Below, one piece after another: positions 1-8,061 of a stretch of DNA of 58,808 nt (positions within the stretch are counted from its first letter, which is position 1; the number at the start of each line of letters is the position of its first letter). Below the pieces are notes generated by a model, which searched no databases, had not been told where the DNA came from, and saw nothing but the letters and a program-made list of their open reading frames with translations. This DNA comes from an uncultured Lachnospiraceae bacterium (GTDB lineage Bacteria; Bacillota; Clostridia; Lachnospirales; Lachnospiraceae): contig CAJURT010000021.1 of assembly GCA_910588875.1 (NCBI GenBank), positions 1 to 58,808 of the forward strand, in the 5' to 3' direction. A program made the translations under genes and the position numbers.

Positions 1-1
1 G

Positions 2-100
2 TACGTGATGGATTGGCTTGTCAGGGTCTTTGGCGCAGAGCATCAATCATATGAGATTTATACTCTTAATGTTGATAAGCTTTTAGAATTTGTGTGTTGA
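2..100 (+). CDS. C-terminal fragment of an unrecognised protein
   Basis: An open frame of 32 codons enters from the left edge and ends at TGA 98-100. The visible tail reads roughly DWLVRVFGAEHQSYEIY and then a VDKLLEFV helix. I do not recognise the family. It lies just upstream of, and on the same strand as, the Cas3-like relic, so it could be the end of a CRISPR-associated or regulatory gene, but that is only context. Frame and stop are clear; function is unknown. Confidence 0.35.
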   Translation, partial: YVMDWLVRVFGAEHQSYEIYTLNVDKLLEFVC

Positions 101-116
101 AGGATAAAAGATTTAG

Positions 117-398
117 CCAATATATGTTGAAGGTATTGAGATAGAGTATGAGCCGTTTTTGTCGGCAGCGGTATTTCTGGCGGCCACCCATGATATAGGA
201 AAGGCGACCTCCTGTTTTCAGAGTGTTATAACAGGAGCCTGCACGGATAAGTACGCCGAGATAGAGGACAGCGGTTTTCCCCTTGAGAGGTTTCATTTTG
301 GGGAAGCGGTCTTTGAGAGAGGTTATCGTGTTTATCCTTCCAAAGGCGGGAGAAGGAATCATAAAAAGTACCAACGCCAGGGTTACAAGGTAACATAA
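117..398 (+). pseudogene. Relic of Cas3 HD-nuclease domain
   Basis: After an in-frame TAG at 114-116 the frame reads EIEYEPFLSAAVFLAATHDI and continues GKATSCFQ. The THDIGKAT..FQ block is the HD metal-binding motif and following helix typical of the N-terminal nuclease domain of CRISPR Cas3, most like type I-E proteins. A GEAVF segment about 50 residues later fits the next conserved block (GEAIL). Similarity then fades into RGYRVYPSKGG and a stop at 396-398. A complete Cas3 has roughly 800-900 residues; about 93 codons remain, there is no ATG near the front, and no helicase part, cas operon or repeat array follows. The relic assignment rests on motif recognition. The exact subtype is uncertain. 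Confidence 0.55.
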
Positions 399-890
399 AA
401 AATCGTCTCCAATCAAAAAATGTACTTAATAATCAAGGACACGAAGCGTCGCATTTTTTGATTGGATTGTCAAGCGTTTTTGAAAAAAAGTGGGTGATTT
501 TTGAAAAAGGAAGTCTGAAATCCTTGTAAACTAAGGGCTTATGATTCCGAGAAGTTATATCTATTGAAGGGAGGAGCACTGGAAACCAAAATAGATGAAC
601 AAATGGTTTTTAACCAATTGGATTAAGATGAAAATTTATAGGAATGAGGTTGCCATGATTACGATTAGTTCCTTTGAGAGTGGGTAAAAACCATCAGAGG
701 AGGCAGAACGGGAGAGATCTTAGCGAATAACCAGCCAAAGGAAGGGAACGGGCAGCGGAGAGCCATCTGTTTGCCTGTGTTGCATTTGCAGGGATTTTAG
801 AAACCCTTAAATCCCGAAACCGCAACACAGGCAAACAGATGGCTCTCCGCTGCCCGTTCCCTTCCTTTGGCGTACCCTCTCGTCCCTCCC
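399..890. other. Intergenic region, AT-rich then giant hairpin
   Basis: No convincing gene is visible in this 492-bp gap. Bases 470-545 are A-rich and contain GAAAAAGGAAGTCTGAAATC-like sequence resembling a CRISPR leader, but no repeats follow. Bases 735-870 hold the long inverted repeat listed separately. The ORFs across the repeat are mirror images of the palindrome and are not credible genes. Confidence 0.6.
735..870. repeat. Giant hairpin, 49-bp perfect inverted repeat (copy 1)
   Basis: Bases 735-783 and 822-870 are perfect reverse complements over 49 bp, separated by a 38-nt loop (784-821). The loop begins ATTTGCAGGGATTTTAGA and ends TCCCGAAACC. These same ends bound the core of the larger hairpin at 20454-20715, although the stems share no sequence. 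The loop has its own small inverted repeat (GGGATTT/AAATCCC). The element lies 20 bp beyond the stop of pcp, so a transcript of carB-pcp would run into it. It lacks the U-tract of a plain terminator. Confidence 0.9.
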
Positions 891-1535
891 CTAGTGGATC
901 TTCCCTTCAGCCGTCTCAATATCCCTCTCATTTTCTGCAATTGCCCTTATGGCCGCCTCAATGCCTGTCCCAATATCCCTTATCCCCAGGCAAGGCGCAG
1001 GCTCTGCCCGGTGAGCCACCTGGCTGGGGACAAACGGCACATGCATAAAGCCGCCGCGGATATGGGGGTAATGTTTGGCGAGGGTGTATAATACCCCATA
1101 CATCAGATGGTTGCACACAAAGGTTCCCGCGGTGTTGGACACGCTGGCTGGGATGCCGGCAGCGCGGATATTCCGAACCATAGCCTTTATCGGAAGCGTG
1201 GCAAAGTATGCGGGGGCGCCGTCAGCCCGGATGGGCCGGTCGATGGGTTGGTTTCCTTCGTTGTCTTTTATCCGTGCATCATCCACATTGATGGCAACCC
1301 GTTCCGGGGTCAGGCCGTAGCGGCCTCCGGCCTGGCCGGTACAAAGGACGGCATCCGGCTGCTCCTCTTCGATAGCAGCGATGGCCGTATCGATGGATTT
1401 CCCGAATACGGTGGGAACCTCCAGCTTGAGGACTTCGATATTGCCAATCCGGGCAGGAACCAGCCTGACGGCTTCAAGAGCCGGATTGACAGGTTCGCCG
1501 CCAAAGGGGTCAAATGCAGTGAGTAGAATTTTCAT
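891..1535 (-). CDS. pcp: Pyrrolidone-carboxylate (pyroglutamyl) peptidase
   Basis: Cytosolic cysteine peptidase of family C15 that removes N-terminal pyroglutamate from peptides. The 214-residue product has the usual family length and opens with MKILLTAFDPFGG. The catalytic triad is visible as Glu79 (in LTPERVAINVDDARI), Cys141 (in SNTAGTFVCNHLMY) and His165 (in GGFMHVPF). The ATG at 1535 is chosen because it gives the canonical N-terminus; an upstream in-frame extension to 1619 overlaps carB and has no homology. The gene starts 22 bp after the carB stop on the same strand, so the two are probably cotranscribed. No functional link between pyroglutamate removal and carbamoyl phosphate is evident. 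The giant hairpin lies just beyond its stop. Confidence 0.95.
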   Translation of the reverse strand: MKILLTAFDPFGGEPVNPALEAVRLVPARIGNIEVLKLEVPTVFGKSIDTAIAAIEEEQPDAVLCTGQAGGRYGLTPERVAINVDDARIKDNEGNQPIDRPIRADGAPAYFATLPIKAMVRNIRAAGIPASVSNTAGTFVCNHLMYGVLYTLAKHYPHIRGGFMHVPFVPSQVAHRAEPAPCLGIRDIGTGIEAAIRAIAENERDIETAEGKIH

Positions 1536-1557
1536 GGAGGATTCCTTTCTGGGATGC

Positions 1558-4500
1558 CTATTCTTTGTCGTGGATCTCCCCATGCAGTGCCTGGAGGGAT
1601 TTGATCTCCCCATTCCCATGGGTTTTTACATAATGGATGCCGCTGGCCGTGGCTCTGGCAGCAGCGATGGTGGTCATGTAGGGCACCTTTGCTTTGATGG
1701 CAGCTTTGCGCAGATAGCTGTCATCGTGGACACTTTCCTTGCCGGAAGGTGAGTTGACGATCAGCTGGATGTCGCCGTTTGTTATCATGTCCAGGATGTT
1801 GGGCCGTCCCTCGTAAAGCTTCTTCACCTTTTTCGCCGGGATGCCGGCCCCATGGATCAGGTCATAGGTAGTGCCGGTGGCAAGGATGGTAAAGCCGTCT
1901 CTGGCAAAGCTTTGGGCGATCTCCACCACCTCAGGCTTGTCCTTCCGGTTGACGGAGATCAGAACGGTGCCCTCTAAGGGAAGGCGGGACTGGGTGGCTT
2001 CCTGCGCTTTATAAAAAGCTTCCCCGAAGGAGGGGGAGAGCCCCAGCACCTCACCGGTGGAACGCATCTCCGGCCCTAATACCGGGTCTACCTCCTGGAA
2101 CATATTGAAGGGGAAGACGGCTTCCTTGACCCCGTAGTTGGGAATCTCCTGTTCCTTTAACCCGGGAACCGGGGAGGGACGTCCGGTCAGTTCTGAGGTG
2201 ATAATGTCCGTGGCAAGGGGCACCATCCGGATATTGCAGACCTTGGACACCAGCGGAACGGTCCTGGATGCACGGGGATTGGCCTCCAGCACATAGACCT
2301 TGCCGTTTTCGATAGCATACTGCATGTTCATCAGCCCCCGGACGTGCATTTCCTCTGCGATCCGGCGGGTATACTCCTTGATTGTTTCCACATTTTCCGG
2401 AGAAATATGGACGGAGGGCAGGATACAGGCCGAGTCGCCGGAATGGACGCCGGCCAGTTCAATGTGTTCCATAACAGCAGGTACGAAAGCATGGGTCCCG
2501 TCGCTGATGGCATCCGCCTCACATTCCATGGCATGGTTTAAGAAACGGTCGATCAGGATGGGCCGGTCAGGGGTCACGCCCACGGCGGCTTCCATGTAAC
2601 CGGTCATGCTCTCATCGTCATAGACCACCTCCATGCCTCTGCCTCCCAGCACATAGGAGGGGCGCACCATCACCGGATAGCCGATTTTCCCGGCGATGGC
2701 AAGGGCTTCTTCCACAGTGGTGGCCATTCCCGATTCCGGCATGGGGATATCCAGCTTCTCCATCATGGCGCGGAACAGGTCACGGTCCTCTGCCAGGTCG
2801 ATGACGGATGGGGAGGTGCCGAGGATGCGGACCCCGTTTTTCTCCAGGTCAGCGGCCAGGTTTAACGGAGTCTGCCCGCCAAACTGGGCGATTACTCCCA
2901 GAGGCTTTTCCTTTTTATAAATGCTTAATACATCCTCTAAGGTCAGAGGCTCAAAATAGAGTTTGTCGGAGGTATCGTAGTCTGTGGATACGGTTTCCGG
3001 GTTGCAGTTGACGATAATGGTCTCAAAACCCAGCTTTTTAAGGGCAAGGGAGGCATGGACACAGCAATAGTCAAACTCGATGCCTTGGCCGATCCGGTTG
3101 GGACCGCCGCCTAAGATCATTACCTTGGGTTTATCCGTGTTAACCGGATTCTTGTCCGGGGCGTTGTAGGTGGAGTAGTAGTAGGCGCTGTCCTTGGTGC
3201 CGCTGACATGGACACCCTCCCAGGCCTCCTCGACCCCCAGTTCCATCCGGCGGCTTCGGATCCGATCCTCGGGGATTTCCAGGAGCTGGCTTAAGTATTT
3301 GTCCGAAAAACCGTCCTTCTTGGCGGCAACAAGCTGTTCGTCTGCAGGCAGGGAGCCTTTGTGGGAAAGAAGTGCTTCCTCCTCCTCCACCAGTTCCTTC
3401 ATCTGCTGGATAAACCAGGTTTTCACCTTGGTGATCTCGTGGATCTCTTCTATGGTGGCGCCCTTGCGCAGCGCCTCGTACATCAGGAAATGGCGCTCAC
3501 TGGAAGGGGTGATCAGCAGCTGCAAAAGCTGTTCTTTTGTCTTCTGCCCAAAATCTTTGGCGTGGCCTAAGCCATAGCGGCCAGTCTCCAGGCTCCGGAT
3601 GGCTTTCTGGAAAGCTTCCTTGTAGGTCTTGCCGATGCTCATGACCTCGCCCACCGCACGCATCTGAGTGCCGAGCCTGTCCTCCACGCCTTTGAATTTT
3701 TCAAATGCCCAGCGGGCAAATTTGATGACCACATAATCCCCGTCCGGCACATATTTGTCCAAGGTGCCGTACTTGCCGCAGGGGATGTCCTTTAGGGTCA
3801 GTCCGGTGGCCAGCATGGCGGATACTAGGGCGATGGGGAAGCCGGTGGCCTTGGAGGCCAGGGCGGAGGAACGGGAGGTACGGGGATTGATTTCAATGAC
3901 CACAATACGGTCGGACACCGGGTCATGGGCGAACTGGACATTGGTGCCGCCGATGACTTCCACAGATTCCACGATCCGGTAGGCCTGTTCCTGCAGCCGT
4001 TTCTGGCATTCTTCAGAGATGGTCAGCATGGGGGCGGAACAGAAGGAATCGCCGGTGTGGACCCCCAGAGGATCAATGTTTTCAATAAAGCAGACCGTGA
4101 TCATGTTGCCGTCCTTGTCCCGCACCACCTCCAGTTCCAGTTCTTCCCAACCGAGGATGGACTCCTCCACCAGCACCTGGCCAACAAGGCTGGCCTGGAG
4201 CCCGCGGGCGCAGACTGTCTTTAACTCTTCCCGGTTGTAAACCAGCCCGCCGCCGGCGCCTCCCATGGTATAGGCAGGGCGCAGGACTACGGGGTATCCC
4301 AGATTGTCAGCGATGGAAAGCGCTTCTTCCACGCTATAGGCAACCTCACTGCGTGCCATTTCAATACCGAGGGCATTCATGGCCTTCTTGAACTCGATGC
4401 GGTCTTCGCCCCGCTCAATGGCATCTACCTGGACGCCGATGACCTTGACATGGTATTTGTCCAGGATGCCTTCCTTGTAGAGTTCGGAGCAAAGGTTTAA

Positions 4501-4785
4501 GCCGGACTGGCCGCCCAGGTTTGGCAGCAGTGCGTCGGGGCGCTCCTTGGCGATAATCTGTTCCAGCCTCTGGACATTCAGGGGCTCAATATAAGTCACA
4601 TCGGCGGTCTCCGGATCCGTCATAATGGTGGCAGGGTTGGAATTGACCAGCACAATCTCGTAACCCAGTTTTTTCAGCGCCTTGCAGGCCTGGGTGCCAG
4701 AGTAGTCGAACTCACAGGCCTGGCCGATGATGATGGGGCCGGACCCGATGATGAGAACTTTGTGGATGTCGGTTCGCTGCGGCAT
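1558..4785 (-). CDS. carB: Carbamoyl-phosphate synthase large subunit
   Basis: Makes carbamoyl phosphate from bicarbonate, ammonia and two ATP for pyrimidine and arginine synthesis; the ammonia is channelled from the small subunit CarA. The 1075-residue length is standard. Order of domains: carboxyphosphate ATP-grasp half (about 1-400, with the N-terminal GSGPIIIGQACEFDYSG), oligomerisation region (about 400-550), carbamoyl-phosphate ATP-grasp half (about 550-935, again with a GGGPNRIGQGIEFDYCC loop), and the C-terminal MGS-like allosteric domain (about 935-1075). The start is fixed by an AGGAGG 9 nt upstream. No carA is adjacent: the upstream neighbour is a polysaccharide deacetylase, so carA must lie elsewhere. 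A promoter (TTGCCA, 16 bp, TATAAT) lies at 4871-4898. Confidence 0.98.
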   Translation of the reverse strand: MPQRTDIHKVLIIGSGPIIIGQACEFDYSGTQACKALKKLGYEIVLVNSNPATIMTDPETADVTYIEPLNVQRLEQIIAKERPDALLPNLGGQSGLNLCSELYKEGILDKYHVKVIGVQVDAIERGEDRIEFKKAMNALGIEMARSEVAYSVEEALSIADNLGYPVVLRPAYTMGGAGGGLVYNREELKTVCARGLQASLVGQVLVEESILGWEELELEVVRDKDGNMITVCFIENIDPLGVHTGDSFCSAPMLTISEECQKRLQEQAYRIVESVEVIGGTNVQFAHDPVSDRIVVIEINPRTSRSSALASKATGFPIALVSAMLATGLTLKDIPCGKYGTLDKYVPDGDYVVIKFARWAFEKFKGVEDRLGTQMRAVGEVMSIGKTYKEAFQKAIRSLETGRYGLGHAKDFGQKTKEQLLQLLITPSSERHFLMYEALRKGATIEEIHEITKVKTWFIQQMKELVEEEEALLSHKGSLPADEQLVAAKKDGFSDKYLSQLLEIPEDRIRSRRMELGVEEAWEGVHVSGTKDSAYYYSTYNAPDKNPVNTDKPKVMILGGGPNRIGQGIEFDYCCVHASLALKKLGFETIIVNCNPETVSTDYDTSDKLYFEPLTLEDVLSIYKKEKPLGVIAQFGGQTPLNLAADLEKNGVRILGTSPSVIDLAEDRDLFRAMMEKLDIPMPESGMATTVEEALAIAGKIGYPVMVRPSYVLGGRGMEVVYDDESMTGYMEAAVGVTPDRPILIDRFLNHAMECEADAISDGTHAFVPAVMEHIELAGVHSGDSACILPSVHISPENVETIKEYTRRIAEEMHVRGLMNMQYAIENGKVYVLEANPRASRTVPLVSKVCNIRMVPLATDIITSELTGRPSPVPGLKEQEIPNYGVKEAVFPFNMFQEVDPVLGPEMRSTGEVLGLSPSFGEAFYKAQEATQSRLPLEGTVLISVNRKDKPEVVEIAQSFARDGFTILATGTTYDLIHGAGIPAKKVKKLYEGRPNILDMITNGDIQLIVNSPSGKESVHDDSYLRKAAIKAKVPYMTTIAAARATASGIHYVKTHGNGEIKSLQALHGEIHDKE

Positions 4786-4870
4786 AAGAAAATCCTCCTT
4801 GTCCTGTGTTTTATGTTATGTTTCTGATCTTAAGCTACCTAATCTGAAATTGGGAATCTTGCTCTCTTAC

Positions 4871-4898
4871 ATTATATAGGAAAATGGAAATATGGCAA
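4871..4898 (-). promoter_or_regulatory. Promoter of carB
   Basis: On the minus strand TTGCCA (4893-4898), a 16-bp spacer and a perfect TATAAT (4871-4876) lie about 85 bp upstream of the carB ATG. The match to the housekeeping sigma-A consensus is good. No PyrR-binding or attenuator structure was recognised in the remaining leader. Confidence 0.6.
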
Positions 4899-4929
4899 GG
4901 ATTTTTCATCATGCTTTTGGCAGATATTT

Positions 4930-5781
4930 TCAGGCCGCGTTCCCGGGAGCCTCCGGCAGGGTAAGTTCGCTTAAAGGGCGGAACCGGTATCCCATCCCTT
5001 CCCAGCGGGACAGGAGTTCATCCAGGATTTCGGCATTGGTTTTGGAGGTGCTGTGCAGCAATACAATGGCTCCCGGGTGGATCCGCCCCAGCAGCTTTTG
5101 GAAGGCCTCCTCATGGGAAGGCTGTTTGTCTTCATACCAGTCCACATAGGCCAGGCTCCAGAAAAAGGTGTGGTAGCCCAGGTCTTTTGCCATCTGTAAG
5201 TTGGATTCGCTGTATTTGCCCTGGGGAGGCCGGTAGAAACGTTCCATGGGCTGCCCTGTCACCTGTTGGTAAAGTTCCTCCAAAGACTGGAGTTCCTTGG
5301 AAAAGGTCTCCGGGGTGGAGATCTTTGACATGTCCGGGTGGTGGAAGGTATGGTTGCCCACGGTGTGGCCTTCTGCCACCATCCGTTTTACGAGGTCAGG
5401 GCTGGTGGACAGGTAATTGCCCACCAGGAAAAAGGTGGCAGGGGCCTGGTGCTTTTTAAGGGCGTCAAGGATTGCCGGGGTGTTCCCGTTCTCATAGCCG
5501 GCATCAAAGGTTAAGTAGATGATTTTCTCTTCCGTGCTGGCAGTATAGTGGGCATCGAATTGTTCCAGGTAGTCGGAGGTGGCGTTGCCCACGGGAGGAC
5601 GCCCCTCCTGCTGGAAGCTTAAGCCCCAGTTGCCCTCCGCAGAGGCAGGGACAGAGGCCGGCGCAGGGTGGGTGACGTAGGCCAGCCAATGGCCAAACAG
5701 GAAGGACAGAAGGAACAGGAATGCAGTTTTGGCGACGGGCTTTAGGTAAAGGCGGTGGTTTTTATGGTAATGATAAGTCAT
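4930..5781 (-). CDS. PdaA-like polysaccharide deacetylase
   Basis: Predicted membrane-anchored or secreted peptidoglycan N-acetylmuramic acid deacetylase of carbohydrate esterase family 4, closest in pattern to PdaA, which makes muramic delta-lactam in spore cortex. From the chosen ATG (283 aa) there is a hydrophobic anchor at about 17-33, then the PdaA-type GNWGLSF segment (50-56), and the NodB motifs: TFDAGYENGN (91-100), GNHTFHHPD with metal-binding His144 and His148 (142-150), RFYRPPQGKYS (181-191) and LLHS (241-244). The start is uncertain: the frame stays open to 5844, but those earlier ATGs have no ribosome site and would delay the anchor. Transcribed divergently from the carboxypeptidase gene. 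A cortex role is an inference from family resemblance and the presence of sipL elsewhere in the window. Confidence 0.87.
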   Translation of the reverse strand: MTYHYHKNHRLYLKPVAKTAFLFLLSFLFGHWLAYVTHPAPASVPASAEGNWGLSFQQEGRPPVGNATSDYLEQFDAHYTASTEEKIIYLTFDAGYENGNTPAILDALKKHQAPATFFLVGNYLSTSPDLVKRMVAEGHTVGNHTFHHPDMSKISTPETFSKELQSLEELYQQVTGQPMERFYRPPQGKYSESNLQMAKDLGYHTFFWSLAYVDWYEDKQPSHEEAFQKLLGRIHPGAIVLLHSTSKTNAEILDELLSRWEGMGYRFRPLSELTLPEAPGNAA

Positions 5782-5934
5782 AGGAAAACCTGCATTGAAT
5801 TTTGTCGTTATCATGTATACGGGGGGAAGGAAGGTTTCATGCAAGGAAATTATGGGAACCGTAAGAAAGTTGTTATACTTCTTGGGGGGAAAATATGGTA
5901 TGATCGGAGCAGGAAACAGACAGGAGAGGAATCA

Positions 5935-7131
5935 ATGAAGAACTGGAAGAGTATATTAAGCATTGCACTTGTTGTCAGCATGGCATCTGCCGCATTATCC
6001 TACGGGGAGATGACGGTTCCGCCCCATCCTGCAGAAGGGAGCGGGGCGGCTTCGGGGCAGCCGCTAAATCCCGGCCTTCCGGGCGGGCTGCCGGGAAGCG
6101 GGAGCAGGACCCTGACTCTGGGGGAAGCAGCCCCGGGAGGGACTGTTGCAGAGCCGGCAGACCGGCAGCCTTCGGGGACCCAGGACAATACTTCTGCGGC
6201 CGGGCCGGGAAGCGTCGGCCAGCCATTCTCCCAGCCACAGGCGCCAGGCCAGCAGGTTCCCGGGGAAACCCAGTCCCCGGGCCAGGATGCCGTTGGTCCG
6301 GGAAGCGGGGGGCAAAGTCCGGGGGATCCGGCAGGTGAGGCCGCACAGCCGGTGCAGGAGCCGGGGGTGGCAGCAGAAGGGGTGGTGTTAATTGACGGCG
6401 CCAGCGGGAAAGTGCTGTACGGCAAGAACCAAGACCAGCAGTTCTATCCGGCCAGCATTACCAAGGTGATGACTGCCCTGCTGACGTTAGAGCGCTGCAG
6501 TATGGGGGATGTGGTGGAATTCTCTGCCTCTGCCACCACGAACTTAGAGTCAGGGGCAGTGTCGCTGGATATCACGGAGGGTGACAGGCTGACGGTGGAG
6601 CAGTGCCTCCATGGCCTGCTGATGAAATCTGCCAATGAGATTGGCAATGGGCTGGCAGAACACATGGCAGGGAGTGTCTCTGGCTTTGCGGAACTTATGA
6701 ATGCCAGGGCAAGGGAACTGGGATGCACCAACACCCATTTTGCCAACCCCCATGGGCTGAATGATGCTTCCCACAAGACGACCCCCCACGATATGGCGCT
6801 GATTATGCGGGCTGCATTGCAAAATGAGGCTTTCCGCAGGATCACCACAACCCGTACCTATGATTTTCCGGCAACAAAGAAAGCAGAGGCCAGGACCATC
6901 ACCATGGGGCACAAGATGATCTATCCTTCGGATTCCCGCTATTATGAAGGGGTGGTGGGAGGAAAGACCGGCTATACTTCCCTGGCGGGCAATACCCTGG
7001 TGACCGGGGCAGAGAGGAATGGCGTGCTGCTGATTGTGGTGATAATGAAATCCAAACAGACACACTATGCGGACACAAAGGCATTGCTTGATTATGGCTT
7101 TGCCAATTACGGGGCGCTGATGGCGCGCTAA
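5935..7131 (+). CDS. D-alanyl-D-alanine carboxypeptidase (PBP5/DacF type)
   Basis: Exported serine peptidase (S11 family) that trims the terminal D-Ala from peptidoglycan stem peptides. The 398-residue product starts with a signal peptide (about 1-22), followed by an unusual linker at about 28-145 that is very rich in Gly, Pro, Gln and Ser. The peptidase domain then carries the three penicillin-binding motifs: S174-x-x-K177 in PASITKVM, S232-A-N in KSANEIGN, and K344-T-G in GGKTGYT. The C-terminus ends soon after the catalytic domain, so the usual second beta-domain and amphipathic anchor seem to be missing or very short. The ATG at 5935 follows GAGAGGA; an ORF extension to 5755 lacks a signal peptide. 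Sporulation (DacF) or vegetative (DacA) use cannot be decided. Confidence 0.92.
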   Translation: MKNWKSILSIALVVSMASAALSYGEMTVPPHPAEGSGAASGQPLNPGLPGGLPGSGSRTLTLGEAAPGGTVAEPADRQPSGTQDNTSAAGPGSVGQPFSQPQAPGQQVPGETQSPGQDAVGPGSGGQSPGDPAGEAAQPVQEPGVAAEGVVLIDGASGKVLYGKNQDQQFYPASITKVMTALLTLERCSMGDVVEFSASATTNLESGAVSLDITEGDRLTVEQCLHGLLMKSANEIGNGLAEHMAGSVSGFAELMNARARELGCTNTHFANPHGLNDASHKTTPHDMALIMRAALQNEAFRRITTTRTYDFPATKKAEARTITMGHKMIYPSDSRYYEGVVGGKTGYTSLAGNTLVTGAERNGVLLIVVIMKSKQTHYADTKALLDYGFANYGALMAR

Positions 7132-7214
7132 AGCTTTTGCCCCGCAGCAAAAAACATCGGTATGGCTTTTGCGCGGGGCAGTTTTGGCAGGAGAAAGGCG
7201 GAAAGGAGCCCGGT

Positions 7215-7805
7215 ATGGCCAGGAAAAAAGAAAGGACTACCCGCAGCAGGATTGTAAACTCTGCCTGGAAGCTGTTCTATGAGCAGGGGTATGAAGACAC
7301 TACGGTGGAGGAGATTATTGAGGTATCCCACACCTCCAAGGGATCTTTTTACCATTATTTTGATGGTAAGGATGCTTTGCTTGGCACGTTGAGTTCCCTG
7401 TTTGATGAAAAGTACGAAGAACTTTCCAGGGACCTGGATCCGGAGGCAGGCGCCATGGGAAAACTGCTGTTTTTGAACAGCCAGTTATTTGCGATGATTG
7501 AAAACAGCGTGCCGGTGGATTTGCTGGCCAGGCTTTTGTCCACCCAGCTGGTGACAAATGGTGAGAAGCATCTTCTGGACCGGAACCGTACCTACTATAA
7601 GCTGCTGCGCAAGATTATCGGTGAGGGCGTGGAAAAGGGAGAATTGAGCGGCAAATCCAGCATCAGCGAGATGGTAAAACTCTACGCCATGAGTGAACGC
7701 GCCCTGATGTATGACTGGTGCCTGTGCGGCGGTGAATATTCCTTAAGGCAGTACAGCGCCTCTGTGCTTCCCTATTTTTTGAGCAGTTTCCATCCGGATG
7801 TATGA
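7215..7805 (+). CDS. TetR/AcrR-family transcriptional regulator
   Basis: A 196-residue repressor-type protein. The N-terminal three-helix DNA-binding domain (about 10-56) has the family pattern RIVNSAWKLFYEQGYEDTTV, followed by a recognition helix in TSKGSFYHYFDGKDALL. The remaining ~140 residues would form the all-helical ligand and dimer domain and show no known ligand signature. The ATG at 7215 is preceded by AAAGGAG; the frame continues upstream to 7137 without a start signal. It follows the carboxypeptidase by 83 bp and is closed by a clear terminator at 7827-7871. Target and ligand are unknown; nearby putP is a possible but untested target. Confidence 0.9.
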   Translation: MARKKERTTRSRIVNSAWKLFYEQGYEDTTVEEIIEVSHTSKGSFYHYFDGKDALLGTLSSLFDEKYEELSRDLDPEAGAMGKLLFLNSQLFAMIENSVPVDLLARLLSTQLVTNGEKHLLDRNRTYYKLLRKIIGEGVEKGELSGKSSISEMVKLYAMSERALMYDWCLCGGEYSLRQYSASVLPYFLSSFHPDV

Positions 7806-7826
7806 AAATAAATACAATTATATCAC

Positions 7827-7871
7827 AATAACCGTACAAACTTATTTTGTTTTTTGTACGGTTATTTTTCC
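7827..7871 (+). terminator. Rho-independent terminator after the tetR gene
   Basis: AATAACCGTACAAA (7827-7840) pairs perfectly with TTTGTACGGTTATT (7853-7866) around a T-rich loop, followed by a short T-run. It lies about 22 bp after the regulator stop and is the natural end of that transcript. Confidence 0.85.
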
Positions 7872-7940
7872 TTTAAAATACTTGGTTTTTTAATATTATA
7901 CTTATAAAAGTATGGAATATAGTCTATAATTCGTTCTGTA

Positions 7941-7969
7941 TTGCGTTCTGCCATGCTACGTGCTATAAT
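7941..7969 (+). promoter_or_regulatory. Promoter of putP
   Basis: TTGCGT (7941-7946), a 17-bp spacer and a perfect TATAAT (7964-7969) lie about 93 bp upstream of the putP start. Good fit to the sigma-A consensus. Confidence 0.6.
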
Positions 7970-8061
7970 GTGCCCATTCTGCCAGGGGAAGTTTTTTCAG
8001 GCTTTCCCAAAGGGCAGTAAAAGGAGCGGCGGCCGGGGACGGCTTGAAAAGGAGGGCAACA

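Noticed and set aside
66..416. Minus-strand ORF with a hydrophobic N-terminus opposite the Cas3 relic
   Set aside because: The hydrophobic stretch is the complement of charged codons in the relic; no ribosome site and no family resemblance.
470..545. A-rich tract resembling a CRISPR leader downstream of the Cas3 relic
   Set aside because: No direct repeats or spacers follow, and leaders are poorly conserved, so a CRISPR array or leader call cannot be supported.
839..1091. Two overlapping plus-strand ORFs of 69-74 codons
   Set aside because: They begin in the hairpin arm and run antisense through pcp; no ribosome site and proline-rich shadow composition.
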